The notes below the pieces were generated by a model, which worked only from the letters and a program-made list of their open reading frames with translations, had not been told where the DNA came from and did not search any database. Below, piece after piece: positions 56,603 through 64,000 of a DNA stretch of 64,000 nt (positions are counted from its first letter, which is position 1; each line of letters begins with the position of its first letter). The stretch covers positions 2,790,001 to 2,854,000 of the forward strand of contig NZ_AP022596.1 of assembly GCF_010731895.1 (NCBI RefSeq), given 5' to 3'. Position numbers and translations under genes: made by a program. Source of the stretch: Mycolicibacterium helvum. GTDB taxonomy: Bacteria > Actinomycetota > Actinomycetes > Mycobacteriales > Mycobacteriaceae.

Positions 56603-57622
56603 TCATCGGACTCCTTGCTGTGCAAGCGTTTCCGCCAACTCGTACAAACTGCCCAGATCAACGCCGTCGGGAATCGTCGGCAGCTCCAGTCGGGGCACCT
56701 TCAACCGGTCGAGCTGCTCGGCGCTCTCGGTGCGGGCCTTGATGCGGCTGGCGTGCTCGATCGACTCGGTCAGCAGGCCGGCGAAGTCGTCATCCGACAG
56801 CGTGATTCCCACCTTGTCGAGGCCGGCGCGCACCGCGTCGGCGTCGATGTCTCCCTCGGCGGCCTTGGCGAGGTCGGCGGCAGGCAGAAACGGCGGGATG
56901 TTGCGGTTGACGATCACGCTGCCGATCGGCAGGCCCAACTCCTTGAGCTCGTCGATGGCCTCGATCGTCTCCTGGATGGGCAGTGCCTCGAGCAGGGTGA
57001 CCAGATGGATCGCGGTCTGATCGGAATGCAACAGCTTGACCACGCCGTCGGCCTGGGAGTGCACCGGTCCGCCCTTGGCCAGATCTGAGACGGCCTTGGT
57101 GACGTCGAGGAACCTGGCGATGCGCCCGGTCGGGGGGGAGTCGACGACGATCGCGTCGTAGGCCGGCTTCTTGTTGCCGTCCTGACGCACCACCGACTCC
57201 TTGATCTTGCCGGTGAGCAGGACGTCACGCAGGCCGGGGGCGATCGTGGTCGCGAACTCGATCGCGCCGATGCGGCGCATCGCGCGGCCGGCCAGGCCCA
57301 GGTTGTAGAACATGTCGAGGTATTCCATGAATGCGGCCTCGATGTCGACGGCCAGTGCATTCACGTGGCCGCCGCCCTCGGCGGTGGCGATCTTCAGCTC
57401 CTCGTAGGGCAACGGCGGCACGTCGAACAACTGCGCAATGCCTTGGCGCCCTTCTACTTCCACGAGCAGGACCCGGCGCCCGCCGGCGGCCAGCGTGAGC
57501 GCAAGTGCGGCCGCGACCGTGGTCTTACCGGTGCCGCCCTTGCCGGTCACAAAGTGCAAGCGGGCCTTTGTCAGCCGGGAAGGCCAGGCTAGGGAGCTGC
57601 CATCGCTCGGTGTGGTCGCCAT
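56603..57622 (-). CDS. bagA: ArsA-like ATPase BagA
   Basis: A 339-residue P-loop ATPase of the ArsA/GET3 family, matching Rv3679. The Walker A is TGKGGTGKTTVAAALALTL near residue 27, followed by VLLVEVEGRQG and IVVDSPPTGRIARFLD. It is the upstream member of the bagA-bagB pair on the minus strand. It lies divergent from the DUF4177 gene (57688) with a 65-base gap. Confidence 0.88.
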   Translation of the reverse strand: MATTPSDGSSLAWPSRLTKARLHFVTGKGGTGKTTVAAALALTLAAGGRRVLLVEVEGRQGIAQLFDVPPLPYEELKIATAEGGGHVNALAVDIEAAFMEYLDMFYNLGLAGRAMRRIGAIEFATTIAPGLRDVLLTGKIKESVVRQDGNKKPAYDAIVVDSPPTGRIARFLDVTKAVSDLAKGGPVHSQADGVVKLLHSDQTAIHLVTLLEALPIQETIEAIDELKELGLPIGSVIVNRNIPPFLPAADLAKAAEGDIDADAVRAGLDKVGITLSDDDFAGLLTESIEHASRIKARTESAEQLDRLKVPRLELPTIPDGVDLGSLYELAETLAQQGVR

Positions 57623-57687
57623 CAGTGCATGCTAGCCAAGCCCACGCAGCCCCCCGTGGCTTTGGTGTCGAGCGATAAGCTTCGGCC

Positions 57688-57849
57688 ATGAGCCAACCGA
57701 CGACATGGGAATACGCCACGGTCCCGCTGCTGACCCACGCGACCAAGCAAATCCTCGACCAGTGGGGTGCCGACGGTTGGGAACTCGTCGCGGTCCTGCC
57801 CGGTCCCACCGGGGAGCAACACGTCGCCTACCTGAAGCGGCCCAAGTGA
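57688..57849 (+). CDS. DUF4177-type small protein
   Basis: Open from ATG 57688 to TGA 57847-57849, 53 residues: WEYATVPLLTHATKQILDQWG and WELVAVLPGPTGEQHVAYLKR, typical of the DUF4177 fold and matching Rv3678A. Function unknown. It overlaps the RidA start by four bases. Confidence 0.85.
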   Translation: MSQPTTWEYATVPLLTHATKQILDQWGADGWELVAVLPGPTGEQHVAYLKRPK

Positions 57850-58373
57850 GCAAGGCCGGCGGGCAGGAGCGGAGCGACGCGGGGAGTGCTTCCGGCGGGC
57901 AGGAGCGGAGCGACTCGGGGGGTGCTTCCGCGCGTCTCGCCGAACTCGGCCTGACATTGCCGACGGTCGTCAAGCCGCTGGCCGCCTACGTTCCCGCCGT
58001 GCGCACCGGCAACCTCGTCTATACCGCCGGACAGTTGCCGATCGAGTCGGGCAGCCTGATTCACACCGGCAAGGTCGACGCCGACGTGACCCCGGAGCAA
58101 GCCAGGGACGCCGCCCGTCTGTGCGCCCTGAACGCGCTGGCCGCCATCGACGCCCTGGTGGGCCTAGACAACGTGACCAAAGTGGTCAAGGTCGTCGGGT
58201 TCGTCGCGTCGGCACCGGGCTTCAGCGGTCAGCCTGGCGTCATCAACGGAGCCTCGGAGTTCCTCGGCGAGGTCTTCGGTGAGGCCGGCGCGCACGCCCG
58301 GTCGGCCGTCGGGGTGTCGGAGCTGCCACTGAACGCGCCGGTGGAGGTAGAGCTCATCGTCGAGGTGGGGTGA
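57846..58373 (+). CDS. RidA-family protein with repeated N-terminus
   Basis: A 175-residue protein of the RidA/YjgF family (Rv3678c). The core begins ARLAELGLTLPTVVKPLAAYVPAVRTGNLVYTAGQLP and contains VTKVVKVVGFVASAPGFSGQP; it would hydrolyse reactive enamines/imines or act as a chaperone-like protein. Before it lie two copies of a 12-residue sequence (GGQERSDAGSAS and GGQERSDSGGAS) that are not part of the family fold. The start GTG 57846 overlaps the DUF4177 stop (GTGA). It overlaps the MBL gene by four bases. Confidence 0.85.
   Translation: MSKAGGQERSDAGSASGGQERSDSGGASARLAELGLTLPTVVKPLAAYVPAVRTGNLVYTAGQLPIESGSLIHTGKVDADVTPEQARDAARLCALNALAAIDALVGLDNVTKVVKVVGFVASAPGFSGQPGVINGASEFLGEVFGEAGAHARSAVGVSELPLNAPVEVELIVEVG
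57858..57929 (+). repeat. 36-bp in-frame tandem duplication in ridA
   Basis: Two units (57858-57893 and 57894-57929) differ at two bases. They encode 12 residues each and keep the frame. The core GGAGCGGAGCGAC resembles the spacer repeats near 56.5 kb. Confidence 0.75.
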
Positions 58374-59185
58374 GCGCCGGTCAGGCGGAAAATCCCGTGA
58401 CCCATCCGGCGTACGGGGTGCTGCGGCCGGTCACCAGCACGGCCTCTGTATTGCTGTGCAACAACCCGAACATCATGACGCTGGACGGCACCAACACCTG
58501 GGTGCTGCGCGGGCCGGGCAGCGACGAGATGGTGATCGTCGACCCCGGTCCCGACGACGACGAACACATCGGCCGGCTGGCCGAACTCGGCAAGATCCCG
58601 CTGGTACTGATCAGCCACAAGCATGAGGACCACACCGGCGGTATCGACAAGATCGTGGCATTTACCGGCGCCGTGGTGCGCTCGGTGGGTAGCGGATTTC
58701 TGCGCGGCCTTGGCGGCCCGCTGACCGACGGCGAGGTCATCGACGCTGCGGGGCTGCGGATCACCGTGATGGCCACTCCCGGGCACACCGCGGATTCGCT
58801 GTCGTTCCTGGTCGATGGTGTCAGCGACGGGGAAGGCGCGGTGCTGACCGCCGACACGGTGCTCGGTCGCGGCACCACCGTTATCGACGACGAGGACGGC
58901 AGCCTGAGCGAGTACCTGGATTCACTACGCCGGCTGCACGGCCTGGGACGCCGCACGGTGTTGCCCGGGCACGGGCCAGATCTCGACGATCTGGAGGCCG
59001 TCACCGCCATGTACCTGGCGCACCGTGAGGAACGGCTCGACCAGGTGCGGCAGGCTCTGCGGGTGCTTGGCGACGACGCGACCGCGCGCCAGGTCGTTGA
59101 GCACGTCTATACCGACGTTGACCAGGAACTGTGGGACGCCGCCGAGAAGTCGGTGCGCGCCCAGTTGGACTACCTGCGGAGTTAG
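58370..59185 (+). CDS. MBL-fold metallohydrolase
   Basis: A 271-residue metallo-beta-lactamase-fold protein, matching Rv3677c. The metal motif is [13 protein letters not shown] (HxHxDH), then [24 protein letters not shown] and [12 protein letters not shown], as in glyoxalase II/LACTB2-type hydrolases. Substrate unknown. The GTG start at 58370 overlaps the RidA stop, and its 3' end overlaps the crp gene by four bases. Confidence 0.9.
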   Translation: MSAGQAENPVTHPAYGVLRPVTSTASVLLCNNPNIMTLDGTNTWVLRGPGSDEMVIVDPGPDDDEHIGRLAELGKIPLVLISHKHEDHTGGIDKIVAFTGAVVRSVGSGFLRGLGGPLTDGEVIDAAGLRITVMATPGHTADSLSFLVDGVSDGEGAVLTADTVLGRGTTVIDDEDGSLSEYLDSLRRLHGLGRRTVLPGHGPDLDDLEAVTAMYLAHREERLDQVRQALRVLGDDATARQVVEHVYTDVDQELWDAAEKSVRAQLDYLRS

Positions 59186-59856
59186 CGCGCGCGCCTAGCG
59201 AGTCGCTCGGAATCGCTGATCAGCACGCTCTTACCCTCCAGGCGGATCCACCCGCGGTGGGCGAAATCAGCCAGCGCCTTGTTGACCGTCTCACGGGACG
59301 CCCCCACCAGCTGGGCGATCTCCTCTTGGGTGAGGTCGTGCGTGACGCGCAGGGCGCCGCCCTCCTGAGTGCCGAAGCGCTGAGCGAGCTGTAGCAGCTG
59401 CTTGGCGACACGACCCGGCACATCGGTGAAGATCAGGTCGGCGAGGTTGTTGTTGGTGCGACGGAGCCGGCGTGCCAGCACCCGGAGCAACTGCTCGGCA
59501 ATCTCGGGGCGATCAGCGATCCACGCCCGCAGCGCGTCGCGGTCCATCGACACGGCGCGCACCTCGGTGATCGTGGTGGCGCTGGAGGTCCGCGGGCCCG
59601 GGTCGAAGATCGACAGCTCGCCGAACATGTCCGACGGGCCCATGATTGTCAGCAGATTTTCCCGCCCGTCTGGGGAACGGCGGCCGATCTTCACCTTGCC
59701 GGAGATGATGATGTACAGCCGATCGCCAGGCTCGCCTTCGGCGAAAACGGTGTGTCCACGCGGGAAGTCCACCGGCTGCAGCTGTTTGGTCAGCGCGGAG
59801 ACCGCGCTGGGTTCAACCCCCTGGAAGATTCCGGCCCTCGCCAGGATCTCGTCCAC
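59182..59856 (-). CDS. crp: cAMP receptor protein Crp
   Basis: A 224-residue CRP/FNR-family regulator, matching Rv3676. The cAMP-binding domain includes [19 protein letters not shown] (with the arginine and serine that contact cAMP), then a long C-helix and the winged-helix DNA-binding domain [30 protein letters not shown]. It is a global regulator in mycobacteria. The GTG start at 59856 has an AAGAGGGG site. A palindrome lies at its probable transcription start. Confidence 0.95.
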   Translation of the reverse strand: MDEILARAGIFQGVEPSAVSALTKQLQPVDFPRGHTVFAEGEPGDRLYIIISGKVKIGRRSPDGRENLLTIMGPSDMFGELSIFDPGPRTSSATTITEVRAVSMDRDALRAWIADRPEIAEQLLRVLARRLRRTNNNLADLIFTDVPGRVAKQLLQLAQRFGTQEGGALRVTHDLTQEEIAQLVGASRETVNKALADFAHRGWIRLEGKSVLISDSERLARRAR

Positions 59857-59904
59857 GTCGCCCCTCTTAAACTCTTCGATGATGTGAAATACGCAGGCCA
59901 GCTG

Positions 59905-59919
59905 TATTGCCGGGCAATA
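59905..59919. promoter_or_regulatory. 15-bp palindrome in the crp leader
   Basis: TATTGCC-G-GGCAATA is a perfect inverted repeat, just downstream of a minus-strand TAGACT -10-like box (plus-strand AGTCTA at 59922-59927) and about 49-63 bases upstream of the crp start. It could be an operator or a leader hairpin; its binder is unknown. It does not resemble the Crp consensus. Confidence 0.45.
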
Positions 59920-59956
59920 TCAGTCTAGTGGTAGCCGGTCTTGCGACGTGCCAACG

Positions 59957-60256
59957 CTACACACGATTGGCGTACTGAGTCCGGTGAAACTGCGTATTCG
60001 GCCGTGCATGGGCAAATGGCCGAGTCGGCAAACCGGGCTCGTTGTCGGTCAGGCGGGAATGCACCTCGACCCGTTGATGCTGGGTTTCGGCACCGGGCAG
60101 GGCCTGCGTGGGTGCTGCTTTGGCTGCCCGCTCCAGATACTCGGTGACCTCGTCGGCGGCGGTGCGGTCGGTGTGCAAGGCCTCTTCGAGGCGCTGCAAT
60201 CCGAAGGTTGAAAGCATCAACAGCCCGGGGACACACACCGCGAGCAACCAGGTCAC
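59957..60256 (-). CDS. Small membrane protein (Rv3675-like)
   Basis: A 99-residue protein with one N-terminal span ([21 protein letters not shown]) followed by an acidic helical stretch ([27 protein letters not shown]) and a basic, histidine-rich tail. It matches Rv3675 in position between crp and nth. The GTG at 60256 is used; upstream frame is not supported by a family N-terminus. Function unknown. Confidence 0.65.
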   Translation of the reverse strand: MTWLLAVCVPGLLMLSTFGLQRLEEALHTDRTAADEVTEYLERAAKAAPTQALPGAETQHQRVEVHSRLTDNEPGLPTRPFAHARPNTQFHRTQYANRV

Positions 60257-60350
60257 GGGGGAAAGTAAACACGGGCAAGGTCTCAGCGCGATCACGAATT
60301 GTCACCGGTCAGCCCGCGGCTTGACGGACCGGAGTCAGTACCCTGGCAAC

Positions 60351-61160
60351 GTGACCACCGACAGCCCGCCGACCAGGCGCAAAACCGCACGCGCCGCGGT
60401 CAAGACACCGCCACCGACGGCAGCGTCAAAGAAGTGGGATTCGGAAACTCACCTGGGCTTGGTCCGCCGCGCCCGTCGGATGAATCGGACGCTGGCCACC
60501 GCCTTTCCGCATGTCTACTGCGAGCTCGACTTCACCAACCCGCTGGAGTTGGCGGTCGCCACCATCTTGTCGGCGCAGTCCACTGACAAGCGGGTCAACC
60601 TCACCACCCCGGCGCTGTTCAAGCGGTACCGCACCGCTCGGGATTACGCGCAAGCCGATCGGACCGAACTCGAGGAACTGATCCGTCCCACCGGCTTCTA
60701 CCGCAATAAAGCCAACTCGCTGATCCGGCTGGGCCAGGAGCTCGAGGAGCGGTACGACGGTGAAGTGCCGCGCACCATCGAGGAACTGGTCACCCTGCCC
60801 GGGGTGGGCCGCAAGACCGCCAACGTGATCCTGGGTAATGCCTTCGACGTCCCCGGCATCACCGTCGACACCCACTTCGGCCGGCTCGTGCGTCGCTGGC
60901 GGTGGACCGCTGAAGAAGACCCGGTCAAAGTCGAACACATCGTCGGCGATCTGATCGAGCGCAGCGAGTGGACGTTGTTGAGTCATCGAGTGATCTTTCA
61001 CGGCCGCCGCGTCTGCCACGCCCGTAAGCCTGCGTGTGGCGTGTGCGTGCTGGCTAAGGACTGCCCATCGTTCGGCCTGGGGCCCACCGATCCGTTGATC
61101 GCCGCACCGCTGGTGAAGGGACCCGAGACCGAGCATCTGCTTGCGTTGGCCGGGCTCTGA
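60351..61160 (+). CDS. nth: Endonuclease III
   Basis: DNA glycosylase/AP lyase for oxidised pyrimidines, 269 residues. The helix-hairpin-helix has [11 protein letters not shown] with catalytic K155, and the catalytic aspartate D173 in VDTHFGRL; the [4Fe-4S] cluster ligands are C222, C229, C232 and C238 (C-x6-C-x2-C-x5-C). A basic N-terminal extension of about 30 residues is typical in mycobacteria. The GTG at 60351 is chosen. Confidence 0.97.
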   Translation: MTTDSPPTRRKTARAAVKTPPPTAASKKWDSETHLGLVRRARRMNRTLATAFPHVYCELDFTNPLELAVATILSAQSTDKRVNLTTPALFKRYRTARDYAQADRTELEELIRPTGFYRNKANSLIRLGQELEERYDGEVPRTIEELVTLPGVGRKTANVILGNAFDVPGITVDTHFGRLVRRWRWTAEEDPVKVEHIVGDLIERSEWTLLSHRVIFHGRRVCHARKPACGVCVLAKDCPSFGLGPTDPLIAAPLVKGPETEHLLALAGL

Positions 61161-61179
61161 CCTTTCGAGCTCTGCACAG

Positions 61180-61821
61180 ATGACGACATCGACCCGTTGG
61201 ACGCTGCTGGTGCTCGCCGTAGTGGCGGCGCTGATCGCGGCGCTGGTCGTTTCACTCGATGACCCCCCGTCGGGGACCGGGGGTTCGCCGGGCGTCCAGA
61301 CGGCCCGCACCCACCGCGAGGCCGACACGCCCGAGGCGCTCGTCGGGCCGCGGCAGCGGGCCGACCTGCCACCGTGCCCGGCGGCGGCCGACAATCCCGG
61401 CCCTAAGGAACTGCGCGGCATCATCGTCGAGTGCGCCGCCGACGGCGCGAGTGTGGACGTGGCCCGGGCCCTGGCCGGGCGCCCGGTGGTGCTGAACCTG
61501 TGGGCCTACTGGTGCGGGCCGTGTGCCGAGGAATTGCCTGCGATGGCGGACTACCAGCGCCGAGTAGGTCCGGACGTCGCGGTGGTGACGGTGCATCAGG
61601 ACGAGAACGAGACCGCGGCATTGCTGCGGCTCGCCGAGCTGGGCGTGCGGCTGCCTACGCTGCAGGACGGTCAGCGCCGGATCGCGGCGGCGTTGGGCGT
61701 ACCCAACGTGATGCCCGCGACGGTCGTACTGCGGGCGGACGGTAGCGTGGCCAAAATCCTGCCGCAAGCGTTCACCAGCTCCGACGAGATCGCCGCCGCG
61801 GTGAAGAATGCATTGCAGTGA
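61180..61821 (+). CDS. Membrane-anchored thioredoxin-like protein
   Basis: A 213-residue protein with an N-terminal signal anchor (TLLVLAVVAALIAALVVSL), an external linker, and a thioredoxin-like domain whose CxxC is WAYWCGPCAEELPAM. It matches Rv3673c and is probably a TlpA-type extracytoplasmic thiol oxidoreductase. It starts 19 bases after nth and overlaps the NUDIX gene by four bases. Its role may be periplasmic disulfide reduction for partners such as MarP. Confidence 0.92.
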   Translation: MTTSTRWTLLVLAVVAALIAALVVSLDDPPSGTGGSPGVQTARTHREADTPEALVGPRQRADLPPCPAAADNPGPKELRGIIVECAADGASVDVARALAGRPVVLNLWAYWCGPCAEELPAMADYQRRVGPDVAVVTVHQDENETAALLRLAELGVRLPTLQDGQRRIAAALGVPNVMPATVVLRADGSVAKILPQAFTSSDEIAAAVKNALQ

Positions 61822-62624
61822 CAACAGATGAGAGAGACGCACCGGTGACCTCTGGGGGTTCCTTCCGCTCGGCAGGATCGGTCGCGCTCACCCCGGAATT
61901 CCGGCCGCCTTGGCTGGCGCCCTTGGTCGACAATGTGGACCGGGTGCCGCAGGCGTACCGCCGAAAGGTGCCACCTGATTTCTTGGCCGCGGTCACCAAG
62001 GCTCGGGTCGCCGGCTCCGGTGGGCGCGACGCAGCAGTCCTGGTGTTGTTCTCCGGACCGAATGCCGAGAGCGCGAATGGACAGTTGCCCCGCGACGCCG
62101 ACCTGCTGCTGACCGTTCGGGCCGGCACCTTGCGTCACCATGCCGGCCAGGCCGCGTTCCCCGGTGGGGCGGCGGACGCGCAAGATTCCGGGCCGGTCGC
62201 CACTGCTTTGCGAGAAGCCCGGGAAGAGACCGGGATTGACCCGGGTCGCCTGCATCCGCTGGCCTTGTTGGAGCGAATGTTCATCCCGCCCTCGGGTTTT
62301 CACGTCGTGCCAGTGCTGGCCTATTCGCCGGATCCTGGGCCGGTGGCTGTCGTCGACCAGGCCGAGACCGCGATCGTCGCGCGGGTTCCTGTGCGTGCCT
62401 TCGTGAATCCTGAGAACCGGCTGATGGTGTACCGGACGGGGACGGGTCCCGGCTTCGCCGGGCCGGCATTTCTGCTCAACCAGATGTTGGTGTGGGGATT
62501 CACCGGTCACGTAATCTCTGCGATGCTCGACGTGGCCGGCTGGTCACAACCGTGGAACACCGAAGACGTCCGAGAATTGGACGAGGCGATGGCCCTCGTG
62601 GGTAGCAGTGAGGAGCCCCTGTGA
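61818..62624 (+). CDS. NUDIX hydrolase
   Basis: A 268-residue protein, matching Rv3672c, with the Nudix box GGAADAQDSGPVATALREAR followed by EETGI. The usual fit is CoA- or nucleotide-sugar-like diphosphate hydrolysis. The C-terminal part is helical with LNQMLVWGFTGHVISAML. The GTG start at 61818 overlaps the upstream stop; the 3' end overlaps marP by four bases. Confidence 0.9.
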   Translation: MTTDERDAPVTSGGSFRSAGSVALTPEFRPPWLAPLVDNVDRVPQAYRRKVPPDFLAAVTKARVAGSGGRDAAVLVLFSGPNAESANGQLPRDADLLLTVRAGTLRHHAGQAAFPGGAADAQDSGPVATALREAREETGIDPGRLHPLALLERMFIPPSGFHVVPVLAYSPDPGPVAVVDQAETAIVARVPVRAFVNPENRLMVYRTGTGPGFAGPAFLLNQMLVWGFTGHVISAMLDVAGWSQPWNTEDVRELDEAMALVGSSEEPL

Positions 62625-63808
62625 CGAGTTCACAATGGCTGGACATCGCCGTGCTGGCTGTGGCGTTCGTCGCAGCCGTCTCGGGCTGGCGGTCCGGCGC
62701 GTTGGGCTCATTGATGTCGTTCGTGGGCGTGGTCCTCGGTGCCATCGCCGGGGTGATGCTCGCCCCACACATCGTCAGCCACATCAGTTCGCCGCGCGGC
62801 AAGTTGTTTGCCGCGCTGTTCTTGATCCTGGCTCTGGTGGTGGTCGGTGAGGTGGCCGGTGTGGTGCTGGGCCGCGCGGTGCGCGGCGCGATCCGCAACA
62901 AAGCGGTGCGCACCGTCGACTCGGTGATCGGCATTGCGCTGCAAATGGTGGTGGTGATGGTCGCGGCGTGGCTGCTGGCCAGCCCGCTGACAACATCGGA
63001 TCAACCCAACCTGGCCGCGGCCACCCGCGGCTCGAAAGTGCTTGCCGAGGTGGACAAGTTCGCGCCCGAATGGCTCAAGACGGTGCCCAAGCGGATGTCC
63101 GCGCTGCTGCGCACCTCCGGGCTGCCGGATGTCCTGCAGCCCTTCGGACGCACTCCCATCCAGGCCGTCGACGCTCCGGACGCGTCGCTGGCCGACAGCC
63201 TGGTCGTCGCTAGCGCCAAGCCCAGCGTGGTGAAGATCCGCGGTGTGGCGCCCGGGTGCCAAAAGGTCTTGGAGGGCACCGGTTTTGTGATCGCCCCTAA
63301 CCGGGTGATGTCCAATGCGCACGTGGTTGCCGGCTCCGACAGCGTCACCGTGGAAGCCGAAGGGCAGACGTACGACGCGACCGTCGTCTCGTATGACCCC
63401 AACGAAGACATCTCAATCCTGGATGTTCCGAACCTGCCGCAGCGCCCGCTGGTGTTCGCCGACCAGCCGGCCAAGTCCGGCACCGACGCGGTGGTGCTGG
63501 GCTACCCCGGCGGCGGTGAGTTCGCGGCGACCCCCGCGCGGGTGCGGGAGACCATCGAGCTCAATGGGCCGGACATCTATCGCACCACCACGGTCAACCG
63601 TGAGGTGTACACCATCAGAGGTACTGTGCGCCAAGGTAATTCGGGTGGGCCGATGATCAATAGGGCCGGTCAGGTGCTCGGCGTGGTCTTCGGTGCGGCG
63701 GTGGACGACAACGACACTGGGTTCGTGATGACCGCCAACGAGGTGTCGCGTCAGCTGGCCAAGATCGGCAATACCGCGAAGGTGCCCACCGGCGCCTGCG
63801 TCACCTGA
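62621..63808 (+). CDS. marP: MarP periplasmic serine protease (acid resistance)
   Basis: A 395-residue membrane protease, matching Rv3671c. The N-terminal colicin-V-production-like region has four membrane spans (residues 8-120), and the C-terminal trypsin-like domain has the triad H234 (SNAHVVAGS), D263 (EDISIL) and S341 (RQGNSGGPMIN). Cysteines C213 and C393 could form the regulatory disulfide known for this protein. Needed for growth at low pH in M. tuberculosis. It ends the operon nth - Trx - NUDIX - marP and overlaps the ephE end. Confidence 0.95.
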   Translation: MTSSQWLDIAVLAVAFVAAVSGWRSGALGSLMSFVGVVLGAIAGVMLAPHIVSHISSPRGKLFAALFLILALVVVGEVAGVVLGRAVRGAIRNKAVRTVDSVIGIALQMVVVMVAAWLLASPLTTSDQPNLAAATRGSKVLAEVDKFAPEWLKTVPKRMSALLRTSGLPDVLQPFGRTPIQAVDAPDASLADSLVVASAKPSVVKIRGVAPGCQKVLEGTGFVIAPNRVMSNAHVVAGSDSVTVEAEGQTYDATVVSYDPNEDISILDVPNLPQRPLVFADQPAKSGTDAVVLGYPGGGEFAATPARVRETIELNGPDIYRTTTVNREVYTIRGTVRQGNSGGPMINRAGQVLGVVFGAAVDDNDTGFVMTANEVSRQLAKIGNTAKVPTGACVT

Positions 63809-64000
63809 TCGGGCCGTACACCTGGTGCAGGAACCGTCGCAGGTGTTCGTTGACCTCGTCGGGCGCTTCCTCGTGAGCGAAGTGGCCGACGCCGGCGACG
63901 GAGACAAACCGACCGCGCGGCGCGTAATGCTGGGTCCGGCCCACCGGGTCGGCGAGCACGTACGGGTCGGCGTCCCCGCGCAGGTGCAGAAGTGGAACAT
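63801..64000 (-). CDS. ephE: Alpha/beta-hydrolase (epoxide-hydrolase-like EphE), C-terminal part
   Basis: The last 65 codons of a minus-strand gene: VPLLHLRGDADPYVLADPVGR, with the catalytic aspartate in GDADP, and VAGVGHFAHEEAPDEVNEHL, with the catalytic histidine in GHFAHEEAP, ending VYGPIR. This is the C-terminus of an alpha/beta-hydrolase and matches Rv3670 (EphE) in position. The stop (TGA, 63801-63803) overlaps the marP end by eight bases on the opposite strand. The start lies beyond the right edge. Confidence 0.85.
   Translation of the reverse strand, partial: VPLLHLRGDADPYVLADPVGRTQHYAPRGRFVSVAGVGHFAHEEAPDEVNEHLRRFLHQVYGPIR

Noticed and set aside
55456..56661. A 401-codon frame overlapping bagB
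   Set aside because: Same-strand alternative frame of arginine-rich composition; the P-loop of BagB is in the other frame.
59925..60305. Alternate 126-codon minus-strand frame over the Rv3675-like gene
   Set aside because: The product is basic and without the membrane span of Rv3675; the overlapping frame at 59957-60256 fits the expected family.

Overview
The window looks like about 64 kb of chromosome from a high-GC actinobacterium, almost certainly a rapidly growing mycobacterium (Mycolicibacterium). Reasons: a complete ergothioneine operon (egtABCDE), whiB4, ponA2, the BagA/BagB ATPase pair, Crp, the acid-resistance protease MarP, an F420-type oxidoreductase, ESX-type small proteins, frequent GTG/TTG starts and many ATGA/GTGA start-stop overlaps. 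From memory, the backbone follows the M. tuberculosis gene order Rv3709c to Rv3670, reading in the opposite sense, and the amt/glnT flank next to ask/asd resembles M. smegmatis. No transposase, CRISPR array or rRNA gene was seen; there is one tRNA (Pro, anticodon CGG).

Layout. 1-2.5 kb: a truncated type III glutamine synthetase gene and an ammonium transporter on the minus strand. 2.6-11.1 kb: a small membrane protein, a nitroreductase, the aspartate pathway pair ask-asd, a secreted DUF4185 protein, a decayed stretch holding the tail of a second DUF4185 copy, a collagen-like membrane protein, and a catalase-Ohr pair beside a PknH-sensor-like exported protein. 11.2-16.6 kb: egtABCDE, five overlapping genes. 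16.6-20.2 kb: an MFS transporter, a methyltransferase and a GCS2-like ligase. 20.3-24.5 kb: an ESX/WXG-type operon (small WXG protein, 780-residue protein, lipoprotein, coupled methyltransferase). 24.7-26.2 kb: glpK.

26.2-33.8 kb is an accessory stretch: a PadR regulator with FGPG repeats, a second PadR regulator divergent from a carotenoid oxygenase, an exported protein, a DUF1508 protein, an SDR with altered catalytic residues, a SnoaL-like protein, a ParB/Srx-like protein and a CPA2 antiporter. 33.8-41.6 kb is a conserved membrane cluster: RDD protein, SpoIIM-like protein, DUF58, MoxR AAA+ ATPase, DUF4350, DUF4129, a repeat-bearing multipass protein and a YqeY-type protein. 41.6-50.2 kb is a second accessory stretch with SigF-like promoters, the F420-type oxidoreductase, a CDGSH/heme-oxygenase-like pair, an FAD dehydrogenase, an exported esterase and the tRNA. 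50.1-64 kb is backbone again: cds1, phosphoesterase, ponA2, whiB4, bagAB, ridA, an MBL hydrolase, crp, nth, a thioredoxin-like protein, a NUDIX protein, marP and the end of an epoxide hydrolase.

Themes. Redox defence recurs (catalase, Ohr, ergothioneine, WhiB4, cysteine desulfhydrase, thioredoxin-like and CDGSH proteins), as does envelope maintenance (PonA2, MarP, MoxR/DUF58). The best candidate for an undescribed system is the WXG-type operon at 20.3-24.5 kb; the second is the SigF-like cluster at 41.6-43.9 kb. All functions come from reading motifs and from remembered family knowledge; no database search was run.
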